Below, piece after piece: positions 1 to 7,438 of a DNA stretch of 9,363 bases. The notes under the pieces are model-generated. The model was not told where the DNA came from. It was given only the letters and a program-made list of their open reading frames with translations, and did no database searches. The stretch is from an uncultured Moraxella sp. (GTDB lineage Bacteria > Pseudomonadota > Gammaproteobacteria > Pseudomonadales > Moraxellaceae): the NCBI GenBank assembly GCA_927911235.1, contig CAKMOY010000113.1:1-9363 (forward strand), read 5' to 3'. The position numbers and the translations under genes are program-made. Position 1 is the stretch's first letter. Each line of letters begins with the position of its first letter.

Positions 1-171
1 TTCATTTTATGGTTAAAATCAAGGGATATCAATACAATCGCTTATTCTTAACAGATTTTTGAAAAATTTTCATCATTTTTTCACAATGTAAACACTTGTA
101 TTTTGTTAAAATTTAGCATAAAGTAGTAAACAGTTTTTTATTGACAATTTTTTCCCACTTTTGCTGACTAT
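1..171. other. AT-rich non-coding left edge
   Basis: This stretch is very AT-rich and has no open frame that looks coding. A weak sigma70-like pair can be drawn on the + strand: TTGTAT at 96-101, a 17-base gap, then TAAAGT at 119-124. A lone TTGACA sits at 141-146 without a well-spaced -10. Either could once have driven the broken gene that begins near 172, but AT-rich DNA gives such matches by chance, so I do not call a promoter. Confidence 0.4.
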
Positions 172-935
172 ATGATTGACCCAGCTTACACAGGGCGTTA
201 TGTGGCGATTGACTATAGCGATTATCTAAACAAAGACAGTTTGAATAAGGACAGCGAACCGACGGATAAATCAACCAATGTCGCCTTTAAAAAAAATTGA
301 CATCAAAAAATTATTGCCGTTGTTAAAACAAACCGCCTTGCTTGAAGTGGCGGTATCCAATGATAGCGATTATCAAAACTTACCTTTGACCCAAGCCGAC
401 AAGCAAAAAGGCTATGAATTACTATTTTTAAAAAATTCATCTTATAGCACCAAGTCTATCATTGGTGATGTATTTGAAACCGTTTTAGAAGAAAAAAAAT
501 CCCTTGATACCGATGATTTGGCGTATGGTTCGTCATCTCGTTTGGAAAAAACGTTGTCAGAATTGCCACATCCAAAAACGGCAGATTCAGAATCAGGCGG
601 TTGCGATTGTTCATCTGATGAATATGCAAATGGCAAACAGCGATGATATGGCGGTTGCCAGTACCGATGACGTTGCTAACGCAGAAGGCACTGAAGAAAA
701 AGATAAATTTGATGAAGCGTTAAAACAATTTGACCAATACAAAACGGATAAATTGATGACCGCACAAGAATTTAATCAATTTTTGCAACAACATAGCGAA
801 GCCGTCAAAAACTTGGTAGCGATTGGCAAAGAGCCAGACCAAAATCCGCAAAACAATGCTAACCGTAGTATTGGGCGAACTTTGTTTGATACTTATGTTT
901 ATCGTGATGTGTATGAGTTGGTGTTTGGAAAATAA
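172..935 (+). pseudogene. Unidentified gene, broken by two frameshifts
   Basis: I do not recognise this protein. A coherent sequence appears only by joining three frames. Frame A runs from ATG 172 (MIDPAYTGRYVAIDYSDY...) to a stop at 298-300. Frame B (from 278) begins ...KKIDIKKLLPLLKQ and stops at 644-646. Frame C ends ...TLFDTYVYRDVYELVFGK at 933-935. The A-to-B switch falls at a run of eight A (289-296) and is repaired by removing one A. The B-to-C switch is best placed at AAA 635-637, again by removing one A. The repaired product is about 253 aa, hydrophilic, with an acidic Ser/Asp-rich middle holding a CDC motif and a helical, charged C-terminal part. The region before 172 shows neither a signal peptide nor a ribosome site, and the first residues do not look like a natural N-terminus, so the 5' end may be missing. 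The gene is convergent with murU. Pseudogene or sequence errors are both possible. Confidence 0.6.
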
Positions 936-964
936 ACTGACGTTTTATACAAAATCAACCTATC

Positions 965-999
965 AAAAATCGGCTTGTTAACAATCAAGCCAATTTTTT
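965..999. terminator. Two-way intrinsic terminator between convergent genes
   Basis: GGCTTG (972-977) pairs with CAAGCC (986-991) around an 8-base loop. T994-999 follows on the + strand and A965-969 precedes it, which gives a U-tract on the minus strand too. It lies 36 bases after the stop at 935. It also overlaps the probable original murU stop (985-987), so it can end both converging transcripts. The stem is short (6 bp), hence moderate confidence. Confidence 0.65.
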
Positions 1000-1674
1000 G
1001 ATTTAAGTTATTTAATCGCTCCACCGTGCCAACATCAACCCAATCATCAGCGAGCAATTCGCCTGTGATTTGTTCATTTATCATCGCTTGTTTTAACAGC
1101 GGTGCAAGCGGAGCAATATCACCAACCGCAACGCTATCTAGCAAATTTTGGCGATAAAAACGCTAATCCCTGCAAAGGTGTATTTTGGCGAGCCGTCAGT
1201 TTTGATAAAATTGTCAATTAATGCAAAATCGCCATTTGGATTGTGCGTGGCTTTATCGGTTAAAAATAAATGAGCGAGCTTATCGCCTAAGTCAAAATTC
1301 ACCAATTTGGCAAAATCAAACGGTGTCCACACATCGCCATTCACCAAAATAAACGGTTCATTTTTGAGAAAATTTTCGCTCAACGCTTTTTTAATACCGC
1401 CTGCGGTTTCTAGCGGTTCGCCATCTTCACGAGAGATTTTTAAATTGACACCAAACTGACTGCCATCGCTCAACGCTTCCACAAGTTTGTCGGCAAGCCA
1501 AGATACATTGATGACAATATCGCTAATCCCTGCTTGTTTTAATGCCAAAATATGCCATACAATCAAGGGTTTACCACCAACTTCAACGAGCGGTTTTGGC
1601 GTGGTGAGCGTTAAAGGGCGTAGGCGAGTACCTTTGCCTGCGGATAAAATCATGGCTTGGGTGATTTTTGACAT
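985..1674 (-). pseudogene. murU: N-acetylmuramate-1-phosphate uridylyltransferase MurU, frameshifted
   Basis: MurU converts MurNAc-1-phosphate and UTP to UDP-MurNAc in the cytoplasm, the last step of the peptidoglycan-recycling shunt that bypasses MurA. The first frame (1138-1674, 178 aa) has the nucleotidyltransferase signature GKGTRLRPLT at residues 13-22, PKP at 26-28, ETAGG at 89-93 and the metal-site NGDVW at 112-116. It stops abruptly after TFAGISVFIAKIC. The rest (LLDSVAVGDIAPLAPLLKQ... DDWVDVGTVERL) continues in another frame from 1144. Adding one A to the AAAA run at 1147-1150 (minus strand) joins them. The second frame then stays open to 899, giving a 28-residue tail that crosses the terminator into the convergent gene. 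Dropping one A from the six-A run opposite 994-999 instead ends the protein as NQKLA at 985-987. The doubly repaired length is 229 aa, normal for MurU. The ATG at 1674 has a good AAAGG site (rc of 1681-1685). It is the second gene after amgK. Confidence 0.85.
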
Positions 1675-1810
1675 TTTTTACCTTTAAAAACAATTTTTTG
1701 AAAAAAAATAATGTCAATGTGATAAGTTTTATTTTAAAAATTTGTTGGGTATCATACTTCTACCCAATCTACGGTTAAAAACTTAAATTTTGACATTATC
1801 TAAAATAAAA
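1675..1810 (-). other. murU-amgK spacer with inverted repeats
   Basis: This 136-bp AT-rich gap separates two genes of one pathway. It holds the perfect 10-bp inverted pair ATAATGTCAA (1708-1717) and TTGACATTAT (1790-1799), enclosing a 92-bp block. The hairpin listed separately at 1745-1767 sits inside that block. The AAAGG ribosome site of murU lies at 1681-1685. I see no good promoter, so murU is probably read through from amgK, but this is inference. Confidence 0.45.
1745..1767 (-). terminator. Weak hairpin terminator or attenuator after amgK
   Basis: TTGGGTA (1745-1751) pairs with TACCCAA (1761-1767) around a 9-base loop. On the minus strand the stem is followed, after CAAA, by five T. 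It lies 43 bases past the amgK stop. The stem has only three G-C pairs, and it sits between two genes that should be co-expressed, so partial termination or mRNA 3'-end protection is more likely than a full stop. Confidence 0.35.
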
Positions 1811-2833
1811 TTAAAGAATATCTTTACATTTTGGCATAACTTCATCATTTAACCATTGATAAAAATTATTAAAATCTACATTATTATTGGTTAAATTTTC
1901 TAAAGAAAATAACAAATCAGCAAAAACTTTTGGTAAATTGGCTAAATAACGGTTTTTGCCATCACGTTGAAATAATCGCACAAAAATCCCCAAAACTTTC
2001 AAATGGCGTTGCATACTCATCACATTAAAATCAGTTTTAAACTGATTAAAATCAACGTCAATGTTGGCTAATTCATAAAATTTTGTTAATTTTTCATTAA
2101 CCCAATTTTCATCAAAATTAATATACGCATCACGCAACAAAGACGCTAAATCATAAGTATAACTACCGATTACCGCATCTTGAAAGTCAATTACGCCTAA
2201 ATCTTGAGTTAAGTCATTATTCACAATCATTAAATTACGACTGTGAAAATCACGATGTACTACGACTTGCTGATGATTGGTAACTTGCTCTACAATTGTA
2301 TTTTGTACATTTTGCCAAAGCTGTTGACTTTTTTCGTCCAATGTTACGTTAATATACGGCAAAAACCATTCATCAAACAACGCCATTTCACGTTTTAACA
2401 GCGTTTCATCATAATTTGGTAAAACATGATTTTGTAAATTTTTGGCATTTTCTAGCGGAATTTGTTGGATTTTTAAAATCGTTTGCATGGCTTTTTGATA
2501 CAGATTTTCGGTCGTTGTCGTATCAACTCCGATTTTATCGGCAAAATCAGTCGCTCCCAAGTCTTCAAGCACGATAAAACCTTGCGTCTCATTAACGGCG
2601 ACAAGTTTTGGCACATGAACAAAATCCGCCATCAGCGTATCCACAGCGATAAATTCTTTCACACTTTCTTTGGCGGGCGGTGCGTCCATGACGATATATT
2701 TTTCATTATCTACGGTCAAACGGTGATAACTGCGAAAGCTCGCATCACCTGCCAAACGGTGATGTTCAAAATGTTGGTCGGCAAAAATTTGGCTAAGCCA
2801 TGCGTGTAGGTCGGTATCTCGTTGGTTTTGCAT
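1811..2833 (-). CDS. amgK: N-acetylmuramate/N-acetylglucosamine kinase AmgK
   Basis: AmgK is a cytoplasmic, aminoglycoside-phosphotransferase-fold kinase that phosphorylates the anomeric carbon of MurNAc (and GlcNAc), making MurNAc-1-P for MurU. In the frame extended to TTG 2842 (343 aa) I see the nucleotide-loop-like AGDASFRSYHRL at 31-42. The catalytic loop is VVHRDFHSRNLMIV, with H196, D198 and N203. The metal-binding IDFQD follows at 218-222, and then a GSYTYDLASLLRD segment, all typical of the family. Length fits the usual 330-350 aa. I prefer ATG 2833 (340 aa) over the in-frame TTG 2842, since neither has a strong Shine-Dalgarno and ATG starts MQNQRDTDLHAWL, a natural N-terminus. The gene is intact, is followed by murU, and is divergent from lptD, the same block known in Pseudomonas and Acinetobacter. 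The only uncertainty is the start. Confidence 0.92.
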   Translation of the reverse strand: MQNQRDTDLHAWLSQIFADQHFEHHRLAGDASFRSYHRLTVDNEKYIVMDAPPAKESVKEFIAVDTLMADFVHVPKLVAVNETQGFIVLEDLGATDFADKIGVDTTTTENLYQKAMQTILKIQQIPLENAKNLQNHVLPNYDETLLKREMALFDEWFLPYINVTLDEKSQQLWQNVQNTIVEQVTNHQQVVVHRDFHSRNLMIVNNDLTQDLGVIDFQDAVIGSYTYDLASLLRDAYINFDENWVNEKLTKFYELANIDVDFNQFKTDFNVMSMQRHLKVLGIFVRLFQRDGKNRYLANLPKVFADLLFSLENLTNNNVDFNNFYQWLNDEVMPKCKDIL

Positions 2834-2877
2834 ATTTTTCAACTTTTGTTTATTTAAATTGTTTTAAAAATGATTGA

Positions 2878-2971
2878 GAACCTGTATTCATAACATTCCG
2901 CATTAAAATCTTATCAATATTTGATGAATATTTGTTTGCTTTTTTGTCAAAAACGTTATGAATACAAGTTC
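2878..2971. repeat. 94-bp MITE-like element with 17-bp terminal inverted repeats
   Basis: GAACCTGTATTCATAAC (2878-2894) and GTTATGAATACAAGTTC (2955-2971) are inverted copies with one mismatch, separated by 60 bases. The bases just outside (A at 2877, T at 2972) extend the match by one. The interior is AT-rich and non-coding and includes ATCAA-TAT-TTGAT, a small hairpin. No clear target-site duplication is visible. The size and arm length suit a miniature transposable element left by an insertion sequence, though I cannot name the parent family. A long-armed regulatory palindrome is the alternative. Confidence 0.55.
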
Positions 2972-3127
2972 TAAAAAACTTGATTATGCTAACCAAATTT
3001 GCTATTTTTCTCAAGCAAATTTCGGCAAATGTGAAAATTAATTATACTAATTGATATTTATTTGCTAAAAACGACAAAAAATTGGTATTTTTTGCAAATT
3101 TACCGTTAATTTTTGGTTAAAAGATAG

Positions 3128-3133
3128 TATAAT
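3128..3133 (+). promoter_or_regulatory. Probable -10 box for lptD-surA
   Basis: A perfect TATAAT lies 77 bases upstream of the lptD ATG. The hexamer at 17-base spacing (GTTAAT, 3105-3110) is a poor -35, so either another spacing or an activator would be needed. It is the best consensus match in the divergent region and is in the right place for an lptD-surA transcript. Confidence 0.4.
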
Positions 3134-3209
3134 TTGACGGCTAATGATATTATGCAAGCGTTTTATTTGATGTTTGTATAAAATACACATTTATCTTTTA
3201 TTTAAATTT

Positions 3210-6007
3210 ATGAATTTTGCTATGACTGGTCAAACCTCATCTTCTTTCCAACAGTTGCCAAAACGCTCGGTATTGAGTTTGGCGTTGCATCGTGCTTATG
3301 CTTTGTCGGTTTTGGGTTTATTAACCACAGCAGGCATGATCTCGCAGGCCGCATGGGCTGATGATGGTATTGAGTCATTGGAAAACCAAAATCCTACCGC
3401 TTTGTTGGCGGATAGTTCTGTGCAAAATTCGTCAATGCTCGTTAATGAAAATGACGAAAGTATTCAAACGATTGACGTTGAAACGGTAACAAAAACGGAC
3501 GACACACGCCCAAATTTTACCCCAACGGATATTCAACAAACCAATCTGGAACGTTTAAAACAATATTATCAAACCACGCCAAAAACTGATGACACAGCAG
3601 AATCCTTAACGAACGAACAAAAGTTTAAAAATATCAAGCAAAACTTTGCTGATAATCTACTTGGCAAACAGCCTAAAGCTCCTGTGTGCTATGGTAAATG
3701 GGTGTATCCGACGACAACAAGTACGCTAAAACAACGCAATACCACCACCGATAATGCGATAAGTCAAAATCCAAATGCCCAAAACAGCGATTTTCCTTTG
3801 TATGCCGAAGCCGATTATGGCTATTATGACAGCGAAGATTATGCTGAATTGGCGGGAAATGTTCAGGTAAATCAAGGTGCTCAGCAGATTAACGCTGATA
3901 AAGTTACCATAAATTTAAAAGACAATGTAGCGGTCGCTCATGGCAATGTGATGGTGATGGATTCGGGTGAAAACAGTGGCAATAATGCTAAAAATATGGT
4001 CAGTACGGCGAAAGGCTCATCGCTAAATTCACAAGGGCTGATTAGCGTTGCTGATGAAATCGCTTATCAGACCGATACCACCAAAGCCACTGCCAAAGAT
4101 GTCGCCTTTGCCAGCGTGCCAATGCAGGCTCACGGCTATGCCAAACAGTTGAACAAAGTGGATAACAGCCATTACGAAATTGATGATGTCATGTTTACCA
4201 CCTGTGCTCCAGAAAATCCAACATGGCAAATCAATGCCAAAAACTTAGATATTAACACCGAAACAGGGCGTGGCGAAGTTTATAATGCTACCTTTAAAAT
4301 CAAAGATAAGCCCATTTTTTATTTGCCGTATTTTAATTTTCCTGTTGATGACAGACGTGCCAGTGGTTTTTTAGTGCCAAAAGCTGGTTTTAGCAATGAT
4401 GGCGGTTTGCGTGTAGAAACGCCTTATTATTTTAACCTTGCCCCCAATTATGACTTGACATTAACGCCAACGATTTTTAGCACCAGAAATCCCATGCTTA
4501 TAGGCGATTTTCGTTATTTGACAAAAGATTTTGGGGCAGGGGAAGTCATTGCTTCGTATTTGCCAAGTGATAAGGAATACCAAAATGAAGACCGCTCTCG
4601 TGTGTTATATAACCATTTTTGGCAATCAAAAACTATTCCCAATTTAACCGCTCACGCCTTGTACCAGTATGTATCAGACCCAGCGTATTTTGATGATTTT
4701 GATACTTTGGGGCTTGAAAACAATCATTTAAACTTGCCACGCCGTATCCAAGCCGATTATTTTAACGATTATTTGACAGCGTCCGCCAAAGTGGAAACTT
4801 TTCAAACGGTAGACAAAGACACTGTTTTGGATAAAGACAAACCGTACCAACGTTTGCCACAGTTGTCGTTGAACTATCGTTTGCCTTATTTTGAAAATGA
4901 GAATCTGTATATCACAGGGGTGAGTGATTTTGCGTATTTTAAACGTCCCATTGATGACGATTCTGCACCAAAGCAAAGCGGTGGCAGACTGTATAACAAG
5001 TTAAGTGCGTCTTATCCTATCAAGCGTAGATGGGGCTATATCACCCCAATGGCAAGCCTTCAGCACCTTTATACTCAGTTTGATGAAGAAACAACGATTG
5101 CCAATAACTACACTGACGAAAACAAAAGCCAATCAGTTTTTGTGCCAGAGTTTAGCCTTGATACAGGTCTAATTTTTTATAAAGCAGGTTCGCTATTTGG
5201 CAAATTTGACCAAAAATGGGGGGGGTATCAACTGATTTCACCCCGTTTAAAATATGTGTATTCACCCTTTAAAGACCAAAGCGATGTGCCAAATTTTAAC
5301 ACTCGTTTGGCATCTTTGAACTTTCCACAATTGTATGAAAATTCGTGGTTTTTGGGTTATGACCGTTTGGCGGACAACAATCACTTAACGCCATCAATCA
5401 ATTATCGCTATATTGATGTATCAGGTTTGACACGTCTTGATGCAAGTATTGGTCAGCAGTTTTATTTAAGTGATATTAAAGTTGGGTTAAATAATACCAG
5501 TCCAATGACGCTTGATAGTTCGGGGACGGTGCTTCAGTTAAGCTCACAGCCTTATCAAGATTTTTGGGTGGATTTGGACGGTGCAGTCAATGACAATGGC
5601 GGTCTGAATTATTATAATGCCCAATTGCGTTACCAACCCAATAACAATGCCTTGTACAATGTGGGCGTGATAAAGCGTAAAGCACAAGACTTTGGGCAAC
5701 GAGAACTATCTGCGACCACTGCATCAGCGATTTTTCCGATTAGCCAAAACTGGGGCTTTTTGGGGGCGGTGCAATATGACAACCTAAAAAACCGTTATAG
5801 CGATGTGTTGGCAGGTTTTACTTATGATAGCTGTTGTTATGGTTTTCGGTCTATGGTCGCAGTTATTATAACGAATTTGATGACAAACCCAACAAAGCCA
5901 TCATAGCAGAGTTAAGCCTAAAAAGTGCATTTAACAAACGCCAAGGCAGATTGGCAAGTTTGATTGGTGATAGGGTGCTGGGTGTTAATCAACTTAACAA
6001 TTTTTAA
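3210..6007 (+). CDS. lptD: LPS-assembly protein LptD, frameshifted near the C-terminus
   Basis: LptD is the outer-membrane beta-barrel that, with LptE, inserts lipopolysaccharide into the outer leaflet. In numbering from TTG 3174, a signal peptide ends at AWA(62)|DD and is followed by an acidic, low-complexity linker. Residues about 206-260 form the LptA-like jellyroll (LYAEADYGYYD...AELAGNVQVNQG), and the barrel begins near 382 (YLPYFNFPVDDRRASGFLVP). The disulfide cysteines expected for the family are C172, C344 and the pair C887-C888 (DSCCYG). The first frame stops at 5906 with a non-homologous tail (RSMVAVIITN...). Adding one T to TTTT at 5843-5846 restores GFSVYGRSYYNEFDDKPN... ending GVNQLNNF at 6005-6007, for 932 aa from ATG 3210. 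I chose ATG 3210 over TTG 3174; ATG 3222 is also possible. It is longer than the roughly 780-residue E. coli protein, mostly before the jellyroll. It forms an operon with surA and is divergent from amgK. As lptD is normally essential, a sequence error is more likely than a null allele. Confidence 0.93.
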
Positions 6008-6042
6008 TTTATTTTAATTTATATTTCATATGAATTTTACAA

Positions 6043-6047
6043 AAGGA
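6043..6047 (+). promoter_or_regulatory. surA ribosome binding site
   Basis: AAGGA sits 7 bases before ATG 6055, the clearest Shine-Dalgarno in the window. It fixes the surA start and suggests surA has independent translation initiation after lptD. Confidence 0.75.
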
Positions 6048-6054
6048 AAAATAT

Positions 6055-7419
6055 ATGCGTATTTTTAACCAACAATTTTTGTACGTTGCGATGTTGTCTG
6101 TCTTTGCTTTGGCAAGCCAAAATGCGATGGCAGAAACCATCAACAGCGACCAAACCACTGATAAACAAGTGGTGAAAGCGACTGACAAAACGCTTGATGG
6201 CGTGATTGCCGTGGTGAATGACACAGCGATTTTAAACAGCGAGCTTGACAATGCGGTGGCAATGGTGGCAAGTCAGCTCAAAGCTGAAAACAAAGCCATT
6301 CCGCCAGCCAATCAGATGTATTCGCAAGTGTTAAATCAAATGATTAGCCGACAAATTCAGTTGGATTTAATCAAAAAACAAGGATTTTCGGTCAGTGAAA
6401 ATGAGTTAAATGTGGCTTTAAGTCATATTGCCAAACAAAACGGTATGAGCAGTTTGACTGCATTTCAACAAAAGTTAGATAGCGAAAAAGCAGGTTCATA
6501 CAAAGCATTACGCCAACAAGTGAGCGAAGATTTAGCCATTCAGACTTTGCAACAGCAACAAATCGCACGCCGTGTCAAAATTAGCGAACAAGATGTTGAT
6601 GCCTTTTTAAAATCACCAGAGAGCAGTGCCTTAGAGCAAAGTCAATATCGCCCATTACACATTCGTGTGCCTTTTACCAGTAAGGCAGGCGAGACACCAA
6701 CTGAACGTCAAAAACAGTCTGCGATGACGGTTGCCGAAAAAATTGCCCAAGCCTTACAAGCGGAAAATGCCAATGTTGAGCAAATCGTGGCAAACGCCCA
6801 AAAAGGCTACACCACCCAAATTCAAGGCGGCGATGTCGGTTATCATACAGTGAAAGAGTTGCCAACAGATATTGCACAGCATATTACCAGTCTAAATATT
6901 GGACAAGTTAGCAAACCGCTTTTGACCGAGCAAGGCATTGATGTTGTCAAATTGTTGGATAAAAAAGACGGCGGACAACACATCATTGACCAATGGCAAA
7001 CCCGTCATATTTTGATTAGCCCATCAACCACTGTGCCAGCAGAGCTCGCCAAACAACAAATTGAAGCAATTTATCAACAATTATTAAAAGGTGCAGACTT
7101 TGCGACATTGGCAGCGACTTACTCAAAAGATGGCAGTGCGAGCAATGGCGGTTCGCTGGGCTGGGTGAGTGAAGGCGAGATGGTGCCTGCGTTTGAAGCG
7201 ATGATGAAAAAGACCGAAGCCAATGATTTTTCTATCCCATTTCAAACTCAGTTTGGCTGGCATATTCTAAAAGTAGATGCCAAACGCAAGCAAGATGTTA
7301 CCGATACTTACCGCCGTAATGTGGCTCGTGAAGTATTGTATCAACGCCTAGCACCACAGGCATTGGAAGACTGGCTGCAAGAATTGAGAGCACAGTCTTA
7401 TGTCAAAATTTTGCAATGA
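6055..7419 (+). CDS. surA: Periplasmic chaperone/peptidyl-prolyl isomerase SurA
   Basis: SurA escorts unfolded outer-membrane proteins across the periplasm to the BAM complex; LptD is one of its known strong clients. The 454-aa product starts with a signal peptide ending AMA(26)|E. After a polar linker comes the SurA N-domain from about residue 47 (DGVIAVVNDTAILNSELD) through about 175. A first, divergent parvulin domain follows (about 198-302, beginning YRPLHIRVPF). A second, canonical one spans about 316-408, with TRHILI, the GGSLGWVSEGEMVPAFE signature and FGWHILKV. A C-terminal helix ends near DWLQELRAQSYVKILQ. Length is close to E. coli SurA (428 aa). It lies 47 bases after the restored lptD stop with no terminator between, so co-transcription is likely. 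Its transcript should end at the hairpin at 7459-7494. No defects are visible. Confidence 0.96.
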   Translation: MRIFNQQFLYVAMLSVFALASQNAMAETINSDQTTDKQVVKATDKTLDGVIAVVNDTAILNSELDNAVAMVASQLKAENKAIPPANQMYSQVLNQMISRQIQLDLIKKQGFSVSENELNVALSHIAKQNGMSSLTAFQQKLDSEKAGSYKALRQQVSEDLAIQTLQQQQIARRVKISEQDVDAFLKSPESSALEQSQYRPLHIRVPFTSKAGETPTERQKQSAMTVAEKIAQALQAENANVEQIVANAQKGYTTQIQGGDVGYHTVKELPTDIAQHITSLNIGQVSKPLLTEQGIDVVKLLDKKDGGQHIIDQWQTRHILISPSTTVPAELAKQQIEAIYQQLLKGADFATLAATYSKDGSASNGGSLGWVSEGEMVPAFEAMMKKTEANDFSIPFQTQFGWHILKVDAKRKQDVTDTYRRNVAREVLYQRLAPQALEDWLQELRAQSYVKILQ

Positions 7420-7438
7420 TTGACAAAGTTTTACAAAA

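Larger units (their letters stand above)
2834..3209. other. Divergent amgK/lptD control region
   Basis: These 376 bases between two divergent genes contain no coding frame. Present are the 94-bp inverted-repeat element (2878-2971) and an 8-bp inverted pair AAATTTGC (2995-3002)/GCAAATTT (3015-3022). A further GCAAATTT occurs at 3094-3101. TATACT at 3042-3047 and TATAAT at 3128-3133 are possible -10 boxes on the + strand. On the minus strand TTGACA (rc of 2945-2950) could be an amgK -35, but I find no matching -10. The repeated GCAAATTT words could be operator half-sites or just AT-rich chance. Confidence 0.5.

Noticed and set aside
141..171. Promoter built on TTGACA at 141-146
   Set aside because: The nearest -10-like words have spacings of 19 to 22 bases and poor matches, and the region is too AT-rich for this to be convincing.
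286..298. TTTAAAAAAAAT as a programmed ribosomal frameshift site
   Set aside because: It resembles a -1 slippery heptamer, but joining the coding segments needs +1 (or -2). No downstream pseudoknot is apparent, and a second unrelated shift would still be needed at about 636.
2834..2842. TTG start for amgK (three extra residues)
   Set aside because: ATG 2833 is nine bases further in and yields a standard N-terminus. Neither start has a strong ribosome site, so ATG is preferred.
2995..3022. AAATTTGC/GCAAATTT pair as a terminator
   Set aside because: The stem is 8 bp with only two G-C pairs, no T-run follows directly, and it lies between divergent genes, where a terminator is not expected.
3174..3209. 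TTG start for lptD giving MYKIHIYLLFKF...
   Set aside because: No Shine-Dalgarno precedes the TTG, and the extra 12 residues put a hydrophobic stretch ahead of the real signal peptide. ATG 3210 or 3222 gives a normal leader.
4029..4976. Open frames on the minus strand within lptD (4029-4229 and 4728-4976)
   Set aside because: They lie opposite strongly supported LptD coding sequence, lack ribosome sites and have no recognisable protein character.
6009..6251. Minus-strand 80-residue hydrophobic frame opposite the start of surA
   Set aside because: Its hydrophobicity mirrors the SurA signal peptide codons on the other strand, and it has no supporting start signal.
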